DNA from: Amorphophallus konjac
Lineage: Eukaryota; Streptophyta; Magnoliopsida; Alismatales; Araceae
Assembly (NCBI GenBank): GCA_022559845.1
Contig: CM040121.1
Coordinates: 344,322,243-344,386,242 of the forward strand
DNA: 64,000 bases
Reading direction: 5' to 3'
Shown: in pieces, positions 29,053-41,765 of the stretch
Numbering within the stretch: the first letter of the stretch is position 1
Layout of the letters: the number at the start of each line of letters is the position of its first letter
Translations under genes and position numbers: made by a program
The notes under the pieces: generated by a model
What the model saw: only the letters and a program-made list of their open reading frames with translations
Told to the model about the DNA's origin: nothing
The model's database searches: none

Positions 29053-31757
29053 ATGGCCGCGGTACATGCTCAGTGGCGTGATATGCAAAGGACCGTGCAA
29101 GGTCTCACTCAAGCACTACAATAGGTAGCGCAAGGAGGTGTTAATCGTGGAGTCGGTAGTCTCCATCAATGTTTCCGTAATATGAACCCTCCTAAATTCA
29201 TTGGCTAGATCGATCCGGATGATGCCGAGCATTGGATATGGGAGATTGAACGGATATTCCGTGTCATGCAATGCACAGACCAAGAAAAAGTTCTATTGGC
29301 CACATTTCTATTAGAGAGAGATGCCGCTCCTAGTGGGAGTCCGTAGAAGCTATGGTAGAAAAAGATCATGTTTCATGGGCTGAATTCAAGGAATATTTTA
29401 ATAACAAGTATTTTTCTGATCGAGTACAAGAAAAGAAGGCTGCTGAATTCGCTACACTTAAACAAAGAACATTAACGGTGGCCGAGTACGAGGCTCAATT
29501 CTCTAGGTTATCACGGTACGCTAAACACTTAGTAAGTACCGAGAAGATGAAGGCAAGAAGATTCCTAAATGGGCTCATGCCTCAATATATTACACAGCTG
29601 GTGCCGATGGACATACAAGTCTACTCGAAAATAGTACGGCGAGCCCAATTATTAGAAGATGCCACGGAGTTGTCCGACAAAATCCGTGGGAAGGACAAGA
29701 AGGGGCATGTTACTAGCTCGGGTACTTTCAAACCCTCCTTCAATAAAAAGAGAACCAACGATGGAGGTACTCCATCCCAAGAGAAAAAGTTCAAGAAGAC
29801 TAAACCTTTCTCCATTACTACCACACCTTCTAAAGAGGTGTGTAAACATTGTGATAAGACCGGCCATAGGGCCGAGGAATGCTGGAGAAGACTTGGAGCT
29901 TGCCTCCGTTGTGGGAGCCGCGAACATCGAATTCCCGATTGTTCGTTACTCAATGATCAAGTCGGAGATGAAAAGCGCCCGATGAAGAAGAATGAGCGTC
30001 TGCAAGCTCTTCAAGAGGCAGAACAAGAGGAAGGCGGACTAGTGGAAGGTACACTCAAGATTTGTTCCAAGCATGCTCATGTCTTGTTTGATATCGGTGC
30101 ATCGCACTCTTTTGTTTCAAAGAAGTTCGCTGATCCATTACCTATGGAACCGGAGTGGATAGATCAAGTAATTGCAACCCCACTCGGAAATGAATCCGAG
30201 ATCTCACACCACTATTCCAATTGTACAGTTATGGTAAAAGAGAAAAATCTGCCAGCAGACTTGATATGTCTAGATTTAAAAGGATACGATGTTATCGTAG
30301 GAGCCGATTGGCTATCTACACATAAGGCCGTCGTTGATTGCCGTGAAGGCAAGGTAACTTTTAAAGAGTTTCTGGAACTTGTCTACACTAGCCCCAAGAG
30401 TCGGAAAAAGTCACCTCTTATTTCGGCTCTCCGAGCTAGCAAGCTTATAAGGAAAGGATGTGCTTCCTTCCTTACTTTTGTCACCATAAAAGAGACTAAG
30501 GAGACAAAGATAGAAGACATCCCGGTAGTTCGGGAGTTTCCAGATGTATTTCCAGACGATTTGCCTGGATTACCCCCACAAAGAAAAGTGGCCTTCACCA
30601 TCGACCTGGTCCCTGGTGCTGGTCCAGTTTCCAAGGCACCTTATAGGATATCCCCTGCCGAGCTCAAGGAGTTAAAGGAACAATTGATGGAGCTTCTAAA
30701 GAAGGGATTTATCAGACCAAGCACTTCCCCATGGGGAGCGCCTGTATTATTTGTAAAGAAGAAGGATGGATCCATGGGGCTATGCATCGACTATCAACAA
30801 TTGAATCATCTCACTATCAAAAATAAGTATCCACTGTCGAGAATCGATGAATTGTTTGATCAAATATCTGGATCTAAGTATTTCTCGAAGATTGATCTCA
30901 GGTCAGGATATCACCAACTGAGAATCAAAGATGAGGACATTCATAAGACCGCGTTCAGGAGCAGGTATGGGCACTATGAATTTGTTATTATGCCTTTCGG
31001 ACTAACAACTGCCCCTGCCGCTTTTATGCAGTTGATGAATAGCATATTTAGGCCTCATCTAGATCAGTTCGTGGTGGTCTTTATTGATGACATATTAATC
31101 TATTCGAAGACTAAGGAAGAGCATGAAGAGCATTTGAGGATGGCATTACAGATATTGAGGATGAATCAGTTATATGCAAAGCTTAGCAAATGTGAATTCT
31201 GGCTAGACGAAGTATCCTTCCTAGGACATGTAATCTCCAAGGATTGGTTATCAGTAGATCCATCTAAGGTTGAAGCTGTGAAGAATTGGGAGAGACCAAC
31301 CAACGCTAGCGAGATCCAAAGTTTCTTTGGTCTTGCCGGCTATTACAGGCGATTCATTAAGGATTTCTCCAAGATCGCCGTGCCGCTTACTAGGCTAACC
31401 CACAAAGAGATCTGTTATGAATGGAGTAAAGATTGTGAAAGAAGCTTCCATGCTCTAAAGGATCACTTGACTACTACCCCAATCTTGGCCTTGCCAATTG
31501 AAGGAGAACAATTCGAGGTATATACCGATGCATCTGGCATTGGCCTCGGATGTGTATTGATGCAACAAGGAAGAGTCATAGCTTACTCTTCCCGACAATT
31601 GAAGAAGCATGAAGAGAACTACCCAGTCAATGACCTAGAATTGGCTGCGGTAGTGTTTGCATTAAAGATCTGGAGACATTACCTGTACGGAGTGTAATTC
31701 ATTATATACTCCGATCATAAGAGTCTCAAGTATCTCTTCTCTCAAAAGGAATTAAAT
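29053..31757 (+). pseudogene. E3 gag-protease-RT-RNase H, broken
   Basis: ATG at 29053 (MAAVHAQW). The gag start has in-frame stops near 29122, 29205 and 29343 and a frameshift near 29330. From 29352 a 781-residue stretch is open: gag domain (residues 1-107), two CCHC knuckles (C164-C167-H172-C177 and C184-C187-H192-C197), protease with D247-I-G-ASHSF where D-T/S-G is expected, RT (about 405-640) with F577-IDD, and RNase H from YTDASG (D726) to YLYGV, where TAA at 31695-31697 ends it. The frame continues across the stop with YSDHKSL. These parts make the particle core, cleave the polyprotein and copy RNA to DNA. The Thr-to-Ile change at the protease active site would by itself inactivate it. 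Confidence 0.9.
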
Positions 31758-33444
31758 ATGAGACAGAGACGCTGGCTGGAATATCTCAAGGACTTCGACT
31801 TCACAATCCAATATCATCCTGGAAAGGGTAATCCTGTAGCCGATGCCCTCAGTCAAAAGCCAAGAGCGTTATTAGCCAATTGTATGATTCAGGAGTGGAA
31901 ATTGCTAGAACAATTCTCTAGACTTAGCATAAGTATAGACAAGGAGAACATATGTGTTACTCTATCGCATATGAGGATACAACCCAATTTACTCTCTAAA
32001 ATTAAAGGACTTCAAGACAACGACCCAATTTTAGTGGAAATCAAGGGCAAGATAGAAGAGCGATTTGATTTCAAACTAACAGCAGATGGAAGACTATTAT
32101 TCAGAGAAAGAACTTGTGTACCAGATTGTGCAGAACTAAAGAAGAAGATATTAGAAGAAGTCCACAGATCAAGATACACGATTCATCGTGGATCTACCAA
32201 GATGTACCAAGACTTGAAGCGGACATTTTGGTGGCCTAACATGAAAAGAGAGGTAGCAGACTTTGTGTCTCGTTGTTTCACTTGTCAGCAAGTTAAGGCA
32301 GAACACCAAAAATCTGTCGATAAGCTTCATCCTCTTGATATTCCCAAGTGGAAGTGGGAGGATATCGGTATGGACTTTATAATGGGACTGTCTAAATCTA
32401 AAGGAGGACATGATGGAATTTGGGTCATCATAGACCGATTGACCAAGTTGGCACATTTCTTGCCAATCAAGAGCCGATGGTCAATTGACGTTCTTACTGC
32501 ACTGTACATCAAAGAGATAGTCAGACTACATGGAGTTCCTATTTCAATCGTGTCTGATCGAGACCCTCGTTTTATTTCTCATTTTTGGAAGAGTCTACAA
32601 CATTCGTTGGGGACAAGACTCAACTTTAGTATAGCCTTTCACCCTCAGACGGATGGTCAGACTGAGAGAACAAATCAGGTAGTAGAAGATATGCTCAGAG
32701 CATGCATCATTGATTTTGGCAGAAGCTGGCATGATCACTTGCCTTTGGTCGAGTTTGCATACACAGTAGCTATCAGGCAAGTATACAGGTGGCACCTTTC
32801 GAAGCCTTATACGGAAGGAGTTGCCGATCACCTTTATGCTGGGATGAAGTTGGCGAGAAACAACTACTAGGCCCAGACATGGTTAAAGAGACTTCCGAGA
32901 AGATCCAACTAATTAGAGAAAGACTTCAAGTAGCTCAATCCAGACAAAAGGCTTATGTCGATACCAGAAGGAGAGATCTCGAATTCTAAGTTGGAGATCA
33001 TGTATTTCTTAAAATTTCTCTAGGACGAGGAATTAGAAGATTTGGTGTTAAGGGCATACACCAAGGTATATATGACCTTTTGAGGTATTAGAGAGAGTTG
33101 GCGAGGTTGCCTACCATATTGCCTTGCCTTCTAAATTGTCCGACGTCCATAATGTTTTCCACATATCTATGTTGAAGAAATATGTGCACGATCCAACACA
33201 TGTCATAAATCATGGAGACCTGGTGATACAAAAGGATCTCACTTATAAACAAAAACCCATGAAGATCCTTGATCGCGAGGTACGTGCACTAAGAAATAAG
33301 ACAATTCCCATGGTCAAGGTTCAATGGAACAAATGCTCAGAACAAGAAGCCACGTGGGAGGCCGAGGAATCCATGAAGAAGAGATTTCCCAACTTATTTA
33401 CGATCGGTATGTACTTTGCAACCTCCACGTCTATATACCATTGA
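31758..33444 (+). pseudogene. E3 integrase and chromodomain, broken
   Basis: Continues the frame of the RNase H part. Numbered from the Met at 31758: zinc finger H136, H143, C173, C176; catalytic D206 (GMDF), D257 (SDRDP) and E293 (QTERTNQ). A frameshift near 32765-32785 moves the frame (continued at 32789-32989 with [12 protein letters not shown]), a stop at 32987 follows, and another frame change near 33110 leads to 33124-33444: KLSDVHNVFHISMLKKY, the GPY/F-type end, and a chromodomain-like tail ([20 protein letters not shown]...EATWE). The chromodomain is what places E3 among chromoviruses; the long LTR and Met-initiator primer suggest the Tekay/Del clade, which I infer rather than prove. 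Confidence 0.88.
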
Positions 33445-33465
33445 ATTTGGGGACCAAATTCTTTT

Positions 33466-33478
33466 AAGTGGGGGAGGG
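33466..33478 (+). promoter_or_regulatory. E3 polypurine tract
   Basis: AAGTGGGGGAGGG abutting the 3' LTR start TGTAGC. The same tract occurs in E2 (complement of 60715-60730). Confidence 0.92.
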
Positions 33479-36400
33479 TGTAGCAACCCTGGTGAATTAA
33501 AGGAATAAAATCCTAAATGGATTAAAAATTAAACCAATATTCAAGGCCCAACACACATATATATATATACTTAAGCCCACTTATATATAGTTATGTCTAA
33601 TGGGCCTTACACTTAAACCATAGAACAAATGGACAAAAGATGAAGGGCGCCTCCTTTTAGGGCGCCATTTCATGAATTGAAGACCCCTCAAGGGGGCGCT
33701 AATTTATGAATTGAAGACCCCGCATGGGGGCGCCAATTACATGAAGGGCGTCCCTATCTTGGGTGCTAATTACATGAAGGGCGCCCCTCCTCTGGGCGCT
33801 ATTTCCTTGCAGTAGGAAAATTGGTAAGTCGACTGCAGTGTTTTGTTTGAACTAGGAAGCATTGGCCGTTCAGGAAGGATAACATCTGTAAGGATTAACA
33901 CGCAGGGAAGTTTAGATACTAGTAGGACTCCTTCCATGGAAACTTTGATTCCAATCAAATTCTAATCCACGATCGAATCCCTTCTCTATAAATACCAAAC
34001 CCCCTCCATCAAACCCTCTGTTGACTCTATATTTCAAAGACGTCCTGCTGCTCTTCGTTTCCCTACAGTTACTATTCCTTTCTCTTCGGCTGTACATGGA
34101 GAGGAGGCTCTACTTTCTTCTCTGCATCTTCCTGGAGGAGGCTTGTGGCTGCTACTCTTCTTCTTCCGTGGTGGTTGCCGTAGAAGAAGCCTGCTGCTTC
34201 TTTCGTTGGTGCTATCAAGGGATCGTTTACCTACAGTTGCAGTTCTGCTACTGCTACCGTGTTCTTCTTCCTCTGAAGCTGCAGTGCTCAGATCATCTTC
34301 TTCTTCCTGCTGTCGTTGTCTAGTTTCTCTGCTGCAAACAGAGTATCGTTTTGTGGTTATTCTTGTGATTGATTCTTCAATCTCTTCACGATTCTCTCAT
34401 CCAGATCACTATAAGGTAGGTGTTCTCAAGTACAAGCCCAATCTAATAGTTATCAGATCATGATCATGCATATAGGTCTATTAGATGGTTTCCAGTATGT
34501 TTTGTAAAGTTTTTACTGAGTTTTAGTAGAAGGTGCCTCTTGATAGGGCGCTATTTGATATAATGACCGTGCAAACAGTCGTCAGTTAGTTGGTAAATTA
34601 ATAAATACACATGTTCAAAATTTAATAACGGTGAACCATGACATCTAATCTAATATGTGAGAATACTACTAGATTCCCGCTATTTTTCTCTACCTGTCCA
34701 TGTACTTGTTCCTACCAAATTATTTTTATTGGAAAAGTGCTACTGTTCGTTACCCAATACTGTCGGCCTTCACTATTCTATATAGCGCCCCTGACCTGGG
34801 CGCTATATCCCTAAAAGGTGGCAGCAGCTAGGGCCCTATTCAACTGAAACGTGGCAGCAGCCAAGGCGCCATTCACTTAATTTCTAGAATTTGATATATA
34901 TATCGATCTTAATATATTTAGAACCTGGATACAATGACTGAATGAATAGTCATTATATAATGAATTAGCAATCCTGCCCAGGGCGCTATTTCATGAAATG
35001 AAGACTTGACCTCAGGCGCTAATTACCAGATTTCTGATTTTCGTGGTGTTCTGTAACCCTTTACAGTGGGTTATGTATATAGGCACTATATTCCATTCCG
35101 TTAGTATAGTCCCACGTTTCACGATGTTTTATCGATTACCTCTCAACTCTTGGTGACATACGAGCCCTCCATTGGACATTCCGTTCCTTCGGACTAGTAA
35201 GTTAGTGATTGGGACCTCCGTAAGACTCCTCGTAGTCTTGGATTCCCTCAAGGCCGATTGAGCAGGTTGTACCACTAAAACCCATGATACTTTTGATTGC
35301 CATGTCCCTCTAAAAAAATATGGTATACCGGCCCTCATGGTATGCTATTTAGCCACCGTGAGAATAATTCTTGAGCTAATGGAATGGGAAAACCATACCA
35401 TTGCTATCAATCTTGGATTATGTGCCTCTACGAAGACACCAATTCTTTCTACCTATCATGTACAAAGAACGAGCAATCATGTGAATATGAGTGCTTATTC
35501 TTGTTCACTTGGCACCCACTAGGGAGTCAAATCCACCCAGTTTCTATGAGTATCGTGATTGTACCGACTTGACCATAGTATGTCCTTACTCAAAAGTTCT
35601 GCCCTTGTGATTCTATTCCACAGGATCTACCTTATATTCCTACCAAGGTTCATTCTGTTGAAATTCTATATTGACTATAACTAAAGTGGATGTCGAAATA
35701 CATAACTCAATGCTGGCGCATATAAGGGCCCGATTTGGTCTTGGGAGGAGCACCCGAAAATACTTGTGTCCATGGGAGCTATTATTGATCACGGTGTGGC
35801 ATTGCACCGAAGTGCATGACTTTCTTGATTGGACATTTCCATAAACTCTTGTACTTGTACTTGACTTGACATGACGTGACATGCGTGGCCCGAAAAGGGT
35901 ATTTACTTGCTTACTTGATAACATGATAACCAATTCTTGACATCACTTGATAAACGTACATGCTTGCCTATCTTGATATAATTATATGAAATCTTGGATA
36001 TCTTGCTAGTTCTTTCTAAGTTATCTCTTGCTATACACTCTCTCTATTGTCATTTCACGTGGACAAGCATAGTTTACTTGCATCCATGTAACATGTAATT
36101 TACTTAAAGCAAGCTAGCACTTGAGATATAATTCCTACTAAGCATTTGCTCACGTAATGTTTTCCCCTAGTTTTCAGGTAATTCCGATAACGAGACTCAT
36201 TCGGATGGGGATGAACAAGAGTGAAGATTTTAGAGCCATTCCAACCGTCAAGCGTTATCTAGTCCTGTCTTTTCTATTTTCCTGAGTCATCCATTGTACT
36301 TTTATTTTATTGAGTTCTTAGTTCTTTTATCATGAGTTGCAATAGAAGAACCTGAAGGGTTATGATTAATAAAGAACTTGGTTATCATTACTTGTGCGTG

Positions 36401-36498
36401 CTCTGTCTATGCGTGTCGAATACACTTACGCTCTGATTGACATGAACGATATAACACGTCACGCATCTCCAGGTTCCTTCCGCACTCGGGGCGTGACA
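33479..36498 (+). repeat. E3 3' LTR (3020 bp), intact reference copy
   Basis: Uninterrupted copy of the LTR broken at 7655-28881. It carries the empty sites of E4 (CTAAT near 33698) and E5 (CATAC 35394-35398), a TATA box at 33987-33993, and about 16 copies of a GGCGC(T/C)A(T/A)TT-type motif in 33640-33810, 34530-34560, 34780-34875 and 34965-35025. Followed by TSD AAGGC. Confidence 0.93.
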
Positions 36499-36503
36499 AA
36501 GGC

Positions 36504-36604
36504 AATATTTAAGTGATTAACATTTTAGCTCTAGAACGAAGATAGAAATGAAATTGCGGTAAATCATACAGCATAACTAAAATAACCAAGAATAGAGTCA
36601 TGAG
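36504..36604 (-). repeat. E2 3' LTR, middle segment
   Basis: 101 bases between E3 (with TSD copy 36499-36503) and E6. Ends with ATGAG (36600-36604), the E6 target site. It belongs to the E2 LTR because removal of E3 and E6 joins it to 7193-7654 and 57905-60714. Confidence 0.75.
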
Positions 36605-36936
36605 TGTTGGCCCAGAGAGATGGCGGACAAGAAGGGGGGTTGGATTGTCTCCTTGCCGAGATGGCGGATTTTAAAAACAACTCCAACTAATTACAACGGA
36701 AATAAAACTAACAACGTTAATTACCCTAAACAGATGTGAGATTAAAAGAGTTCTCTCGATCTTTCCGATCCCACACGGTTTGACAATGCAAATAACAATT
36801 AAATTAAAGCGAAACACAGATAACGGAGGTAGCAATGTCTGGAGGTGTCGTGAATAAAAATCTACAAGTTGACCTGTGAAGGGAGGTAGATGAAAAGGAC
36901 GATCACACAGGCATTCACACGAGACATAAAGATTTT

Positions 36937-36995
36937 TAGGTGGTTCAGGACCACGACAGGCTGCCTACGTCCACCCCTCACCGAACTCGGTGAGG
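36937..36995 (-). other. Conserved Sirevirus LTR hairpin module (E6 3' LTR copy)
   Basis: Minus strand: CCTCACCG pairs with CGGTGAGG (plus 36976-36983 and 36988-36995, 4-nt loop), then GGTGGACGTAGG and, after a spacer, GAACCACCTAAAAATC. The copy in the other LTR is at 55060-55119 with the same stem. Confidence 0.7.
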
Positions 36996-38010
36996 CTTCA
37001 CTCCACGCTACGAAACGTAGCAACACGGGGACGAATCCCAACACCACACACGCTGCTTCCGCAGTAATATCCACACGGGGACAAGCCCCAGAACGCTGCC
37101 ATTGCAGCACACACACACACAACGTCGGGGAACACACCCCGGACACTAAAATCACACGGAGACGCAGCTCCTCCCACACACACAATGATATTCAAAGATT
37201 GAGACAACCAAAAGATGTACAATAAACGCCCACAGTAGTATGTAAATGAAGATAGACTATGAAGCACTCATGGAAGTAAACATAAAAAGAATGTAGAGAT
37301 ATCTCCTTGATTCTCCAATAGCCATAAGAAGATCTTTCTTGAAGCTTAGGTTGGAGAGAGTTGAATCCGTAGGAAGTCGGAGCGGTCGATCTTCCTTCTT
37401 GAGGATCAAAGGTGTGTTCCTTCAAATCCAAGCTCCTATCATACCTGCAAACACCAAGAACAGATAAATCAATATGCTCAAAACCTTGTATTTGTTAATA
37501 GGGACATCATAAATAAACGGATAGAGAACGTATAATATCTCCCTCTGAATATCCCATGAATCCTTCCAAAAGAAGGTAGAGTGTGCTAGAAATGATGAGT
37601 CGCAGAGTGGAAGCAGTCGGCTTTGAGATTGAAACGCCCAAACACGCAGACCGTGGAAAGCAGCAACATCGACTTCCAGATCGAGGCTCAGGCTCGTGGA
37701 AGACGATCTCTCCAGCCTCTTCTTCCTCCTCCAGGTAGTGGCGTCACCCTCCTCCATTTTCTTCTTCTCCTGCAAGAAAGGATACAGCAAGATAAGCCCC
37801 TTCATCTCTTCCGATCTGAAAATCGCAGCCAACATAGAGGGCAGCAAATAGGTGAACAAAAGACCACAAAGCCCATGCTAAAATCCTCTCAAAACCACAC
37901 CCAATCCATAGGTGAAATCCTAAGGCTATAGGGGTAAAAAGCCAAGGCAAATCGGGTTACAAAATGGGCATTTCGTAAACAATCCGAAAATCACAATCCG
38001 GATGAACCAG

Positions 38011-38327
38011 AGAAAGTGTTGACTCATGGATTCGACACTTTTTTCACCACATTCTGTCCCGTTATATAAAAAATAGGACCCGGGTGAAAGTGTCGACTCA
38101 TAGGGTCGACACTTTTCACCAGAGGTTCTATTTTCTTTGAAAATAGACCTCCGGCCTGTAAGTGTCGACTCTAGGAGTCGACACTTGCAGCCAGTAGTGT
38201 CCAGCCAGCAAGCTGGCTAGAAAGTGTCGACTCCTAGAGTCGACACTTTCTGTCTGGACATGTAAAACAATGCATCAGACAGAACAACCTAAAACAAGTG
38301 TCGACTCATAGAGTCAACACTTTTACT
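38011..38327. repeat. Cluster of AAGTGTCGACTC...GAGTCGACACTT palindromes in the E6 LTR
   Basis: Five inverted repeats in about 310 bp. The best are perfect apart from a 3-nt centre: 38160-38186 and 38221-38249 (13-bp arms). Others at 38011, 38094 and 38297 have one or two mismatches. The 5' LTR has the matching set at 56130-56445. Arms contain GTCGAC. Confidence 0.92.
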
Positions 38328-39780
38328 GACAGAACTGAAAACTCATTCAAACTCAATTGAAACCCCAAAAACATTAAGGACCAATAAAACACCATTAAAC
38401 CCCATTCAGAAATAATAGAATGACATGCATGATGGGTGTTAAAAACATCTATCAAAACTTGGTCTCATAAAGCAATATGGGATACAAGATTAGCAATACA
38501 TTTCAGGAAACTTGCATGTAAATCAATGAAGGCCTAGACAATCCATGTACTGTATGCATAAATAGTGACATACCATGATGAATGACTCAAACCCATTCAA
38601 GGTACTATAAAGGAACTTGAAGATTAACTTCTTACCATATCATCAAGGGTTTAGGGAGTAGAATGGAACCTGCACAATATACACAAATCCTTTCATGTCA
38701 ATCCACATAAGAAGTTTGATTCACAAATATCCAACTAGTTTGATACAGAAGCTCACATATCAACAGATAGATCGTGCATTGAAAGACTATCTCAATTTCA
38801 CTTTAAAAACTCAAAGTTTAGTCCAAAGCATGCATTCTCATGATTCAGAATCATTATAAAGACCATATTTTTATCAAGTTCACATGTCAAATTAGATTCA
38901 ACCAAACCTACATGAATTCAAGGTTCAGTTCAAAGACTTCAAGTTCAGACCGAAGCAAGGGAAACCCAGCTTCAGTCATAGTTCAAGCAAGCCATACATG
39001 TGTTCAAAGTTTAGATCAAGAATGTGAAATTCAGTCCATTACTAATTCATGTTCAGTCTAAGATAGACTGAACTCACATAGTCTAATCACCATCCAACCA
39101 ATTCAAAGGCCCTATAACCTTGTTGAAAACATGATTTAGCCAGGTTAAATAACATGGTTAGGTGGTCTTAAAAACACCAAACAAGCTTGAATAACCAAGA
39201 TTTATAGAGGGTACATTTGGCAAAAAGACACAACAAAAAACCCCATAAAAGATATGCATGAAAGCACTTGAGAACCCATTTTCCAACCTCAAGATTAGAA
39301 GAATATCACCATAGATCCAGTATAAACTCTTACCTTGGATCTATTACATTGTAGGCAGAATTAACCTGCACTTTTGAGAATTCAGAAGCAAGTTAATATT
39401 AAACCAACGAATTTGGAGATCCCAACTTCAAACCATTTGAAAGCATTGAAGCCATATGATCAGAATGATTAAGGAACCATCATTCATGCCTTCATGATAT
39501 GCAAGAACCAAAGCACAGTTTTCACATGAAAGCTCCAAAGACTCATGAGCAGCATGCATGAGTCAACATCAGGAATATATACATGAAGGGCCATGTTTCC
39601 AACCCTGTAATCGTAACCTGCAAAACATGATATCATCATGTTAGCTTGTTTATCATGAAGATATTTTCCACTAAACAAGCACACAATATTTTCACTTTAG
39701 AGCAGACATAAAAAACACACAATATATTAGAATCATCAAAACCATTGTCAAAGACAAGGAGGGGCGCACAGAACCCAACA

Positions 39781-39850
39781 ATCTCCCACTTTTTGATTAT
39801 GACAATATATTGTGACTATTTAAATTTCTCTCCCCCTTTGACATTATCAA
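39781..39850 (-). promoter_or_regulatory. E6 polypurine tracts at the 3' LTR
   Basis: Minus strand: AAAAAGTGGGAGAT abuts the LTR start and AAAGGGGGAGAG lies about 45 bases upstream (near 39830). Further tracts occur near 40063, 40972 and 41006. Confidence 0.85.
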
Positions 39851-41765
39851 AAAATGGGGGACGAGGTGAACAGATGTGAAATGGCACGAATCCAGCAATT
39901 AACCTCCCATAAATGGAAGGTGTGAGAATTATGAACAAGTATAAAACTAAGAACATGTGTGAAACTATGAACATTTATGTAGAGCTGAAATTTGAAATAT
40001 GAAACTATATGCAGAGTGTAAGACTAAGTTATGCACAAAATGTATTGTGCTAAAAAGTACGTTATTCTCCCCCAATTGTCAAGAATAAAAACCAACTGAC
40101 AATGGGTTATTTAACCTGTTATCTACATGTATATCCTAAAGATGCAAACTATGGAATGAAATATGATATGATCAATATAGATCAAGCAATCAAGCACTCA
40201 AGTATGCATAACAAGATATAGACTCATGCAAGTCCCTTCGGGATGGGTGTAAGGATGATGCAATCGATTATAGAACATGATGTGCAAGAACAATACTAAG
40301 AAGGTTGTGCTTATATAAATAAGGTACTGCATAAACCATGAAAGTTGATAGATTCATAAAATACATTCACACAATCAAACCCAAAGTGTATATGTGAAAA
40401 ATTGAGCAATGAACTCCAAACAATATGGATAAGCAGATTTTCTAAAGAACACTAAAAGGAACTTATCATCCATACACTTTCATACACAATGCTTGAATAT
40501 TGGTAACTACGTATAACCCCAATTTTTTTTAATTACTATAGATGGTGTGACTAACCTTTTGACACGAGTTGTATCCTTTGTCTCAGGGACACTTCCCGGT
40601 TACTCAGTTTTGTCACTTTTCGACGCGAGTTGTACCCTTTGTCTCAGGGGCACTTTCCAGCTACTTGGTGGCAAATCACACTTATTTTAAATGTGGATTA
40701 ATTTCTCCTTTCGATGCGAGTTTCCTCCTTTATTTCAGGGGGGATTCCCGACTACTCGGATCCACGTTCCACTTATACAAATTTTTGATGGGGTTAACCG
40801 TTCTTTCCTCACGAGGCAAGTGATTTCCATGTAGAGAATCAATAGCCCTCAAGTGTGTTAAGTAGAATAACTGTAATCCTTATTAAATTGAATCAATTAT
40901 GTCAAAAGGGTGTATTTTGTGTGGGTGGTTGCAATGAATGTAAGAAATGAATTAGTCTCGTCACAGTAAAGTCTCCCCCTAAATGTATGCACGGTTATAA
41001 AAATCTCCCCCTTAATATATGCCATGTAACAAACATGTCTAAACCAATGTAATTTCATTTAGCAAGAGATGAGTCATAGAAGGAGTCCAGAAGTGATTGT
41101 ATATTATTTACAGTCAAACAAGTATTGAAATGAAATTTTCAAGCAAGTTGATTACCGGTACGTGGCGGAGGTGGAGGTCCGAAGACCCTGCTCAGGCATA
41201 AGGAAAGCTTCCAGGTGGATGTAATCCACCTTTCCACTAACGTCATTTTATATACCGGTCAATCATGGCATTCAAGCACAGAGGTATGCAATGATATGTA
41301 AATGTATGCATGTAACTAAGTATGTGAACTGTGTATGCACAAGTGAGTTGTTATTTACAAAAAGTGATCAAAAGTATGAAAGACTTTATGCACAGTGTAA
41401 AGCATTCCAAAGCCAAATTTTTATTTGCGAAGCAAAAGAGAAGGTGTGTATGAAAAACTACATATGTGCACTGTTAAGAATTCAAAGACTAAATTTATTC
41501 ACATGATGTGAAAAGAGAAGCATTCAAGATATGTACTAATCAAACTCAAAAGATCTCAGCATTTCAAAAGATACCAAGGTCAGTGAAGTAGAATTGCAAA
41601 CATTTTCCTCCAAACGTAATTTTTGCCTTTTCAGATTTTTCAAGGACAACCTAGGCGAAACAAATTTCAAAACAAACCATTTTTGTTTCTCATCTTGAGA
41701 GTCCTTTATTTATCGATATTCATTGACCTCAAGATGCCCCTGTAAAATAAATTCTCATTTTGGTG
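39851..41765. other. E6 interior non-coding region
   Basis: AT-rich DNA between gag end and polypurine tracts, in place of pol. It has three imperfect copies of a 60-100-bp unit at about 40558-40770 (ACGCGAGTT...TTTGTCTCAGGGG...CTACT) and additional GGGGGAGA tracts on the minus strand. No protein similarity seen. Confidence 0.6.

Larger units (their letters stand above)
7655..36498 (+). mobile_element. E3: chromovirus (probably Tekay/Del-like) Ty3/gypsy element, with E4 and E5 nested in its 5' LTR
   Basis: Complete element with TSD AAGGC (7650-7654 and 36499-36503). LTRs start TGTAGCAACCC and end GGGGCGTGACA. The 5' LTR is in three pieces (7655-7873, 17111-18799, 27782-28881; about 3.01 kb in all) because E4 and E5 inserted in it; the 3' LTR is uninterrupted (33479-36498, 3020 bp). 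Interior of 4597 bp: Met-initiator primer site, gag, protease, RT, RNase H, integrase and chromodomain, then a polypurine tract. In a sampled 340-bp stretch the two LTRs differ by about 4-5%. Stops and frameshifts break the coding region several times. Confidence 0.9.
36605..39780 (-). repeat. E6 3' LTR (3176 bp)
   Basis: Near-identical to 54729-57899. In plus coordinates it holds the hairpin module (36937-36995) and GTCGAC palindromes (38011-38327). The LTR 5' end on the minus strand is next to polypurine tracts at 39781. Confidence 0.93.
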
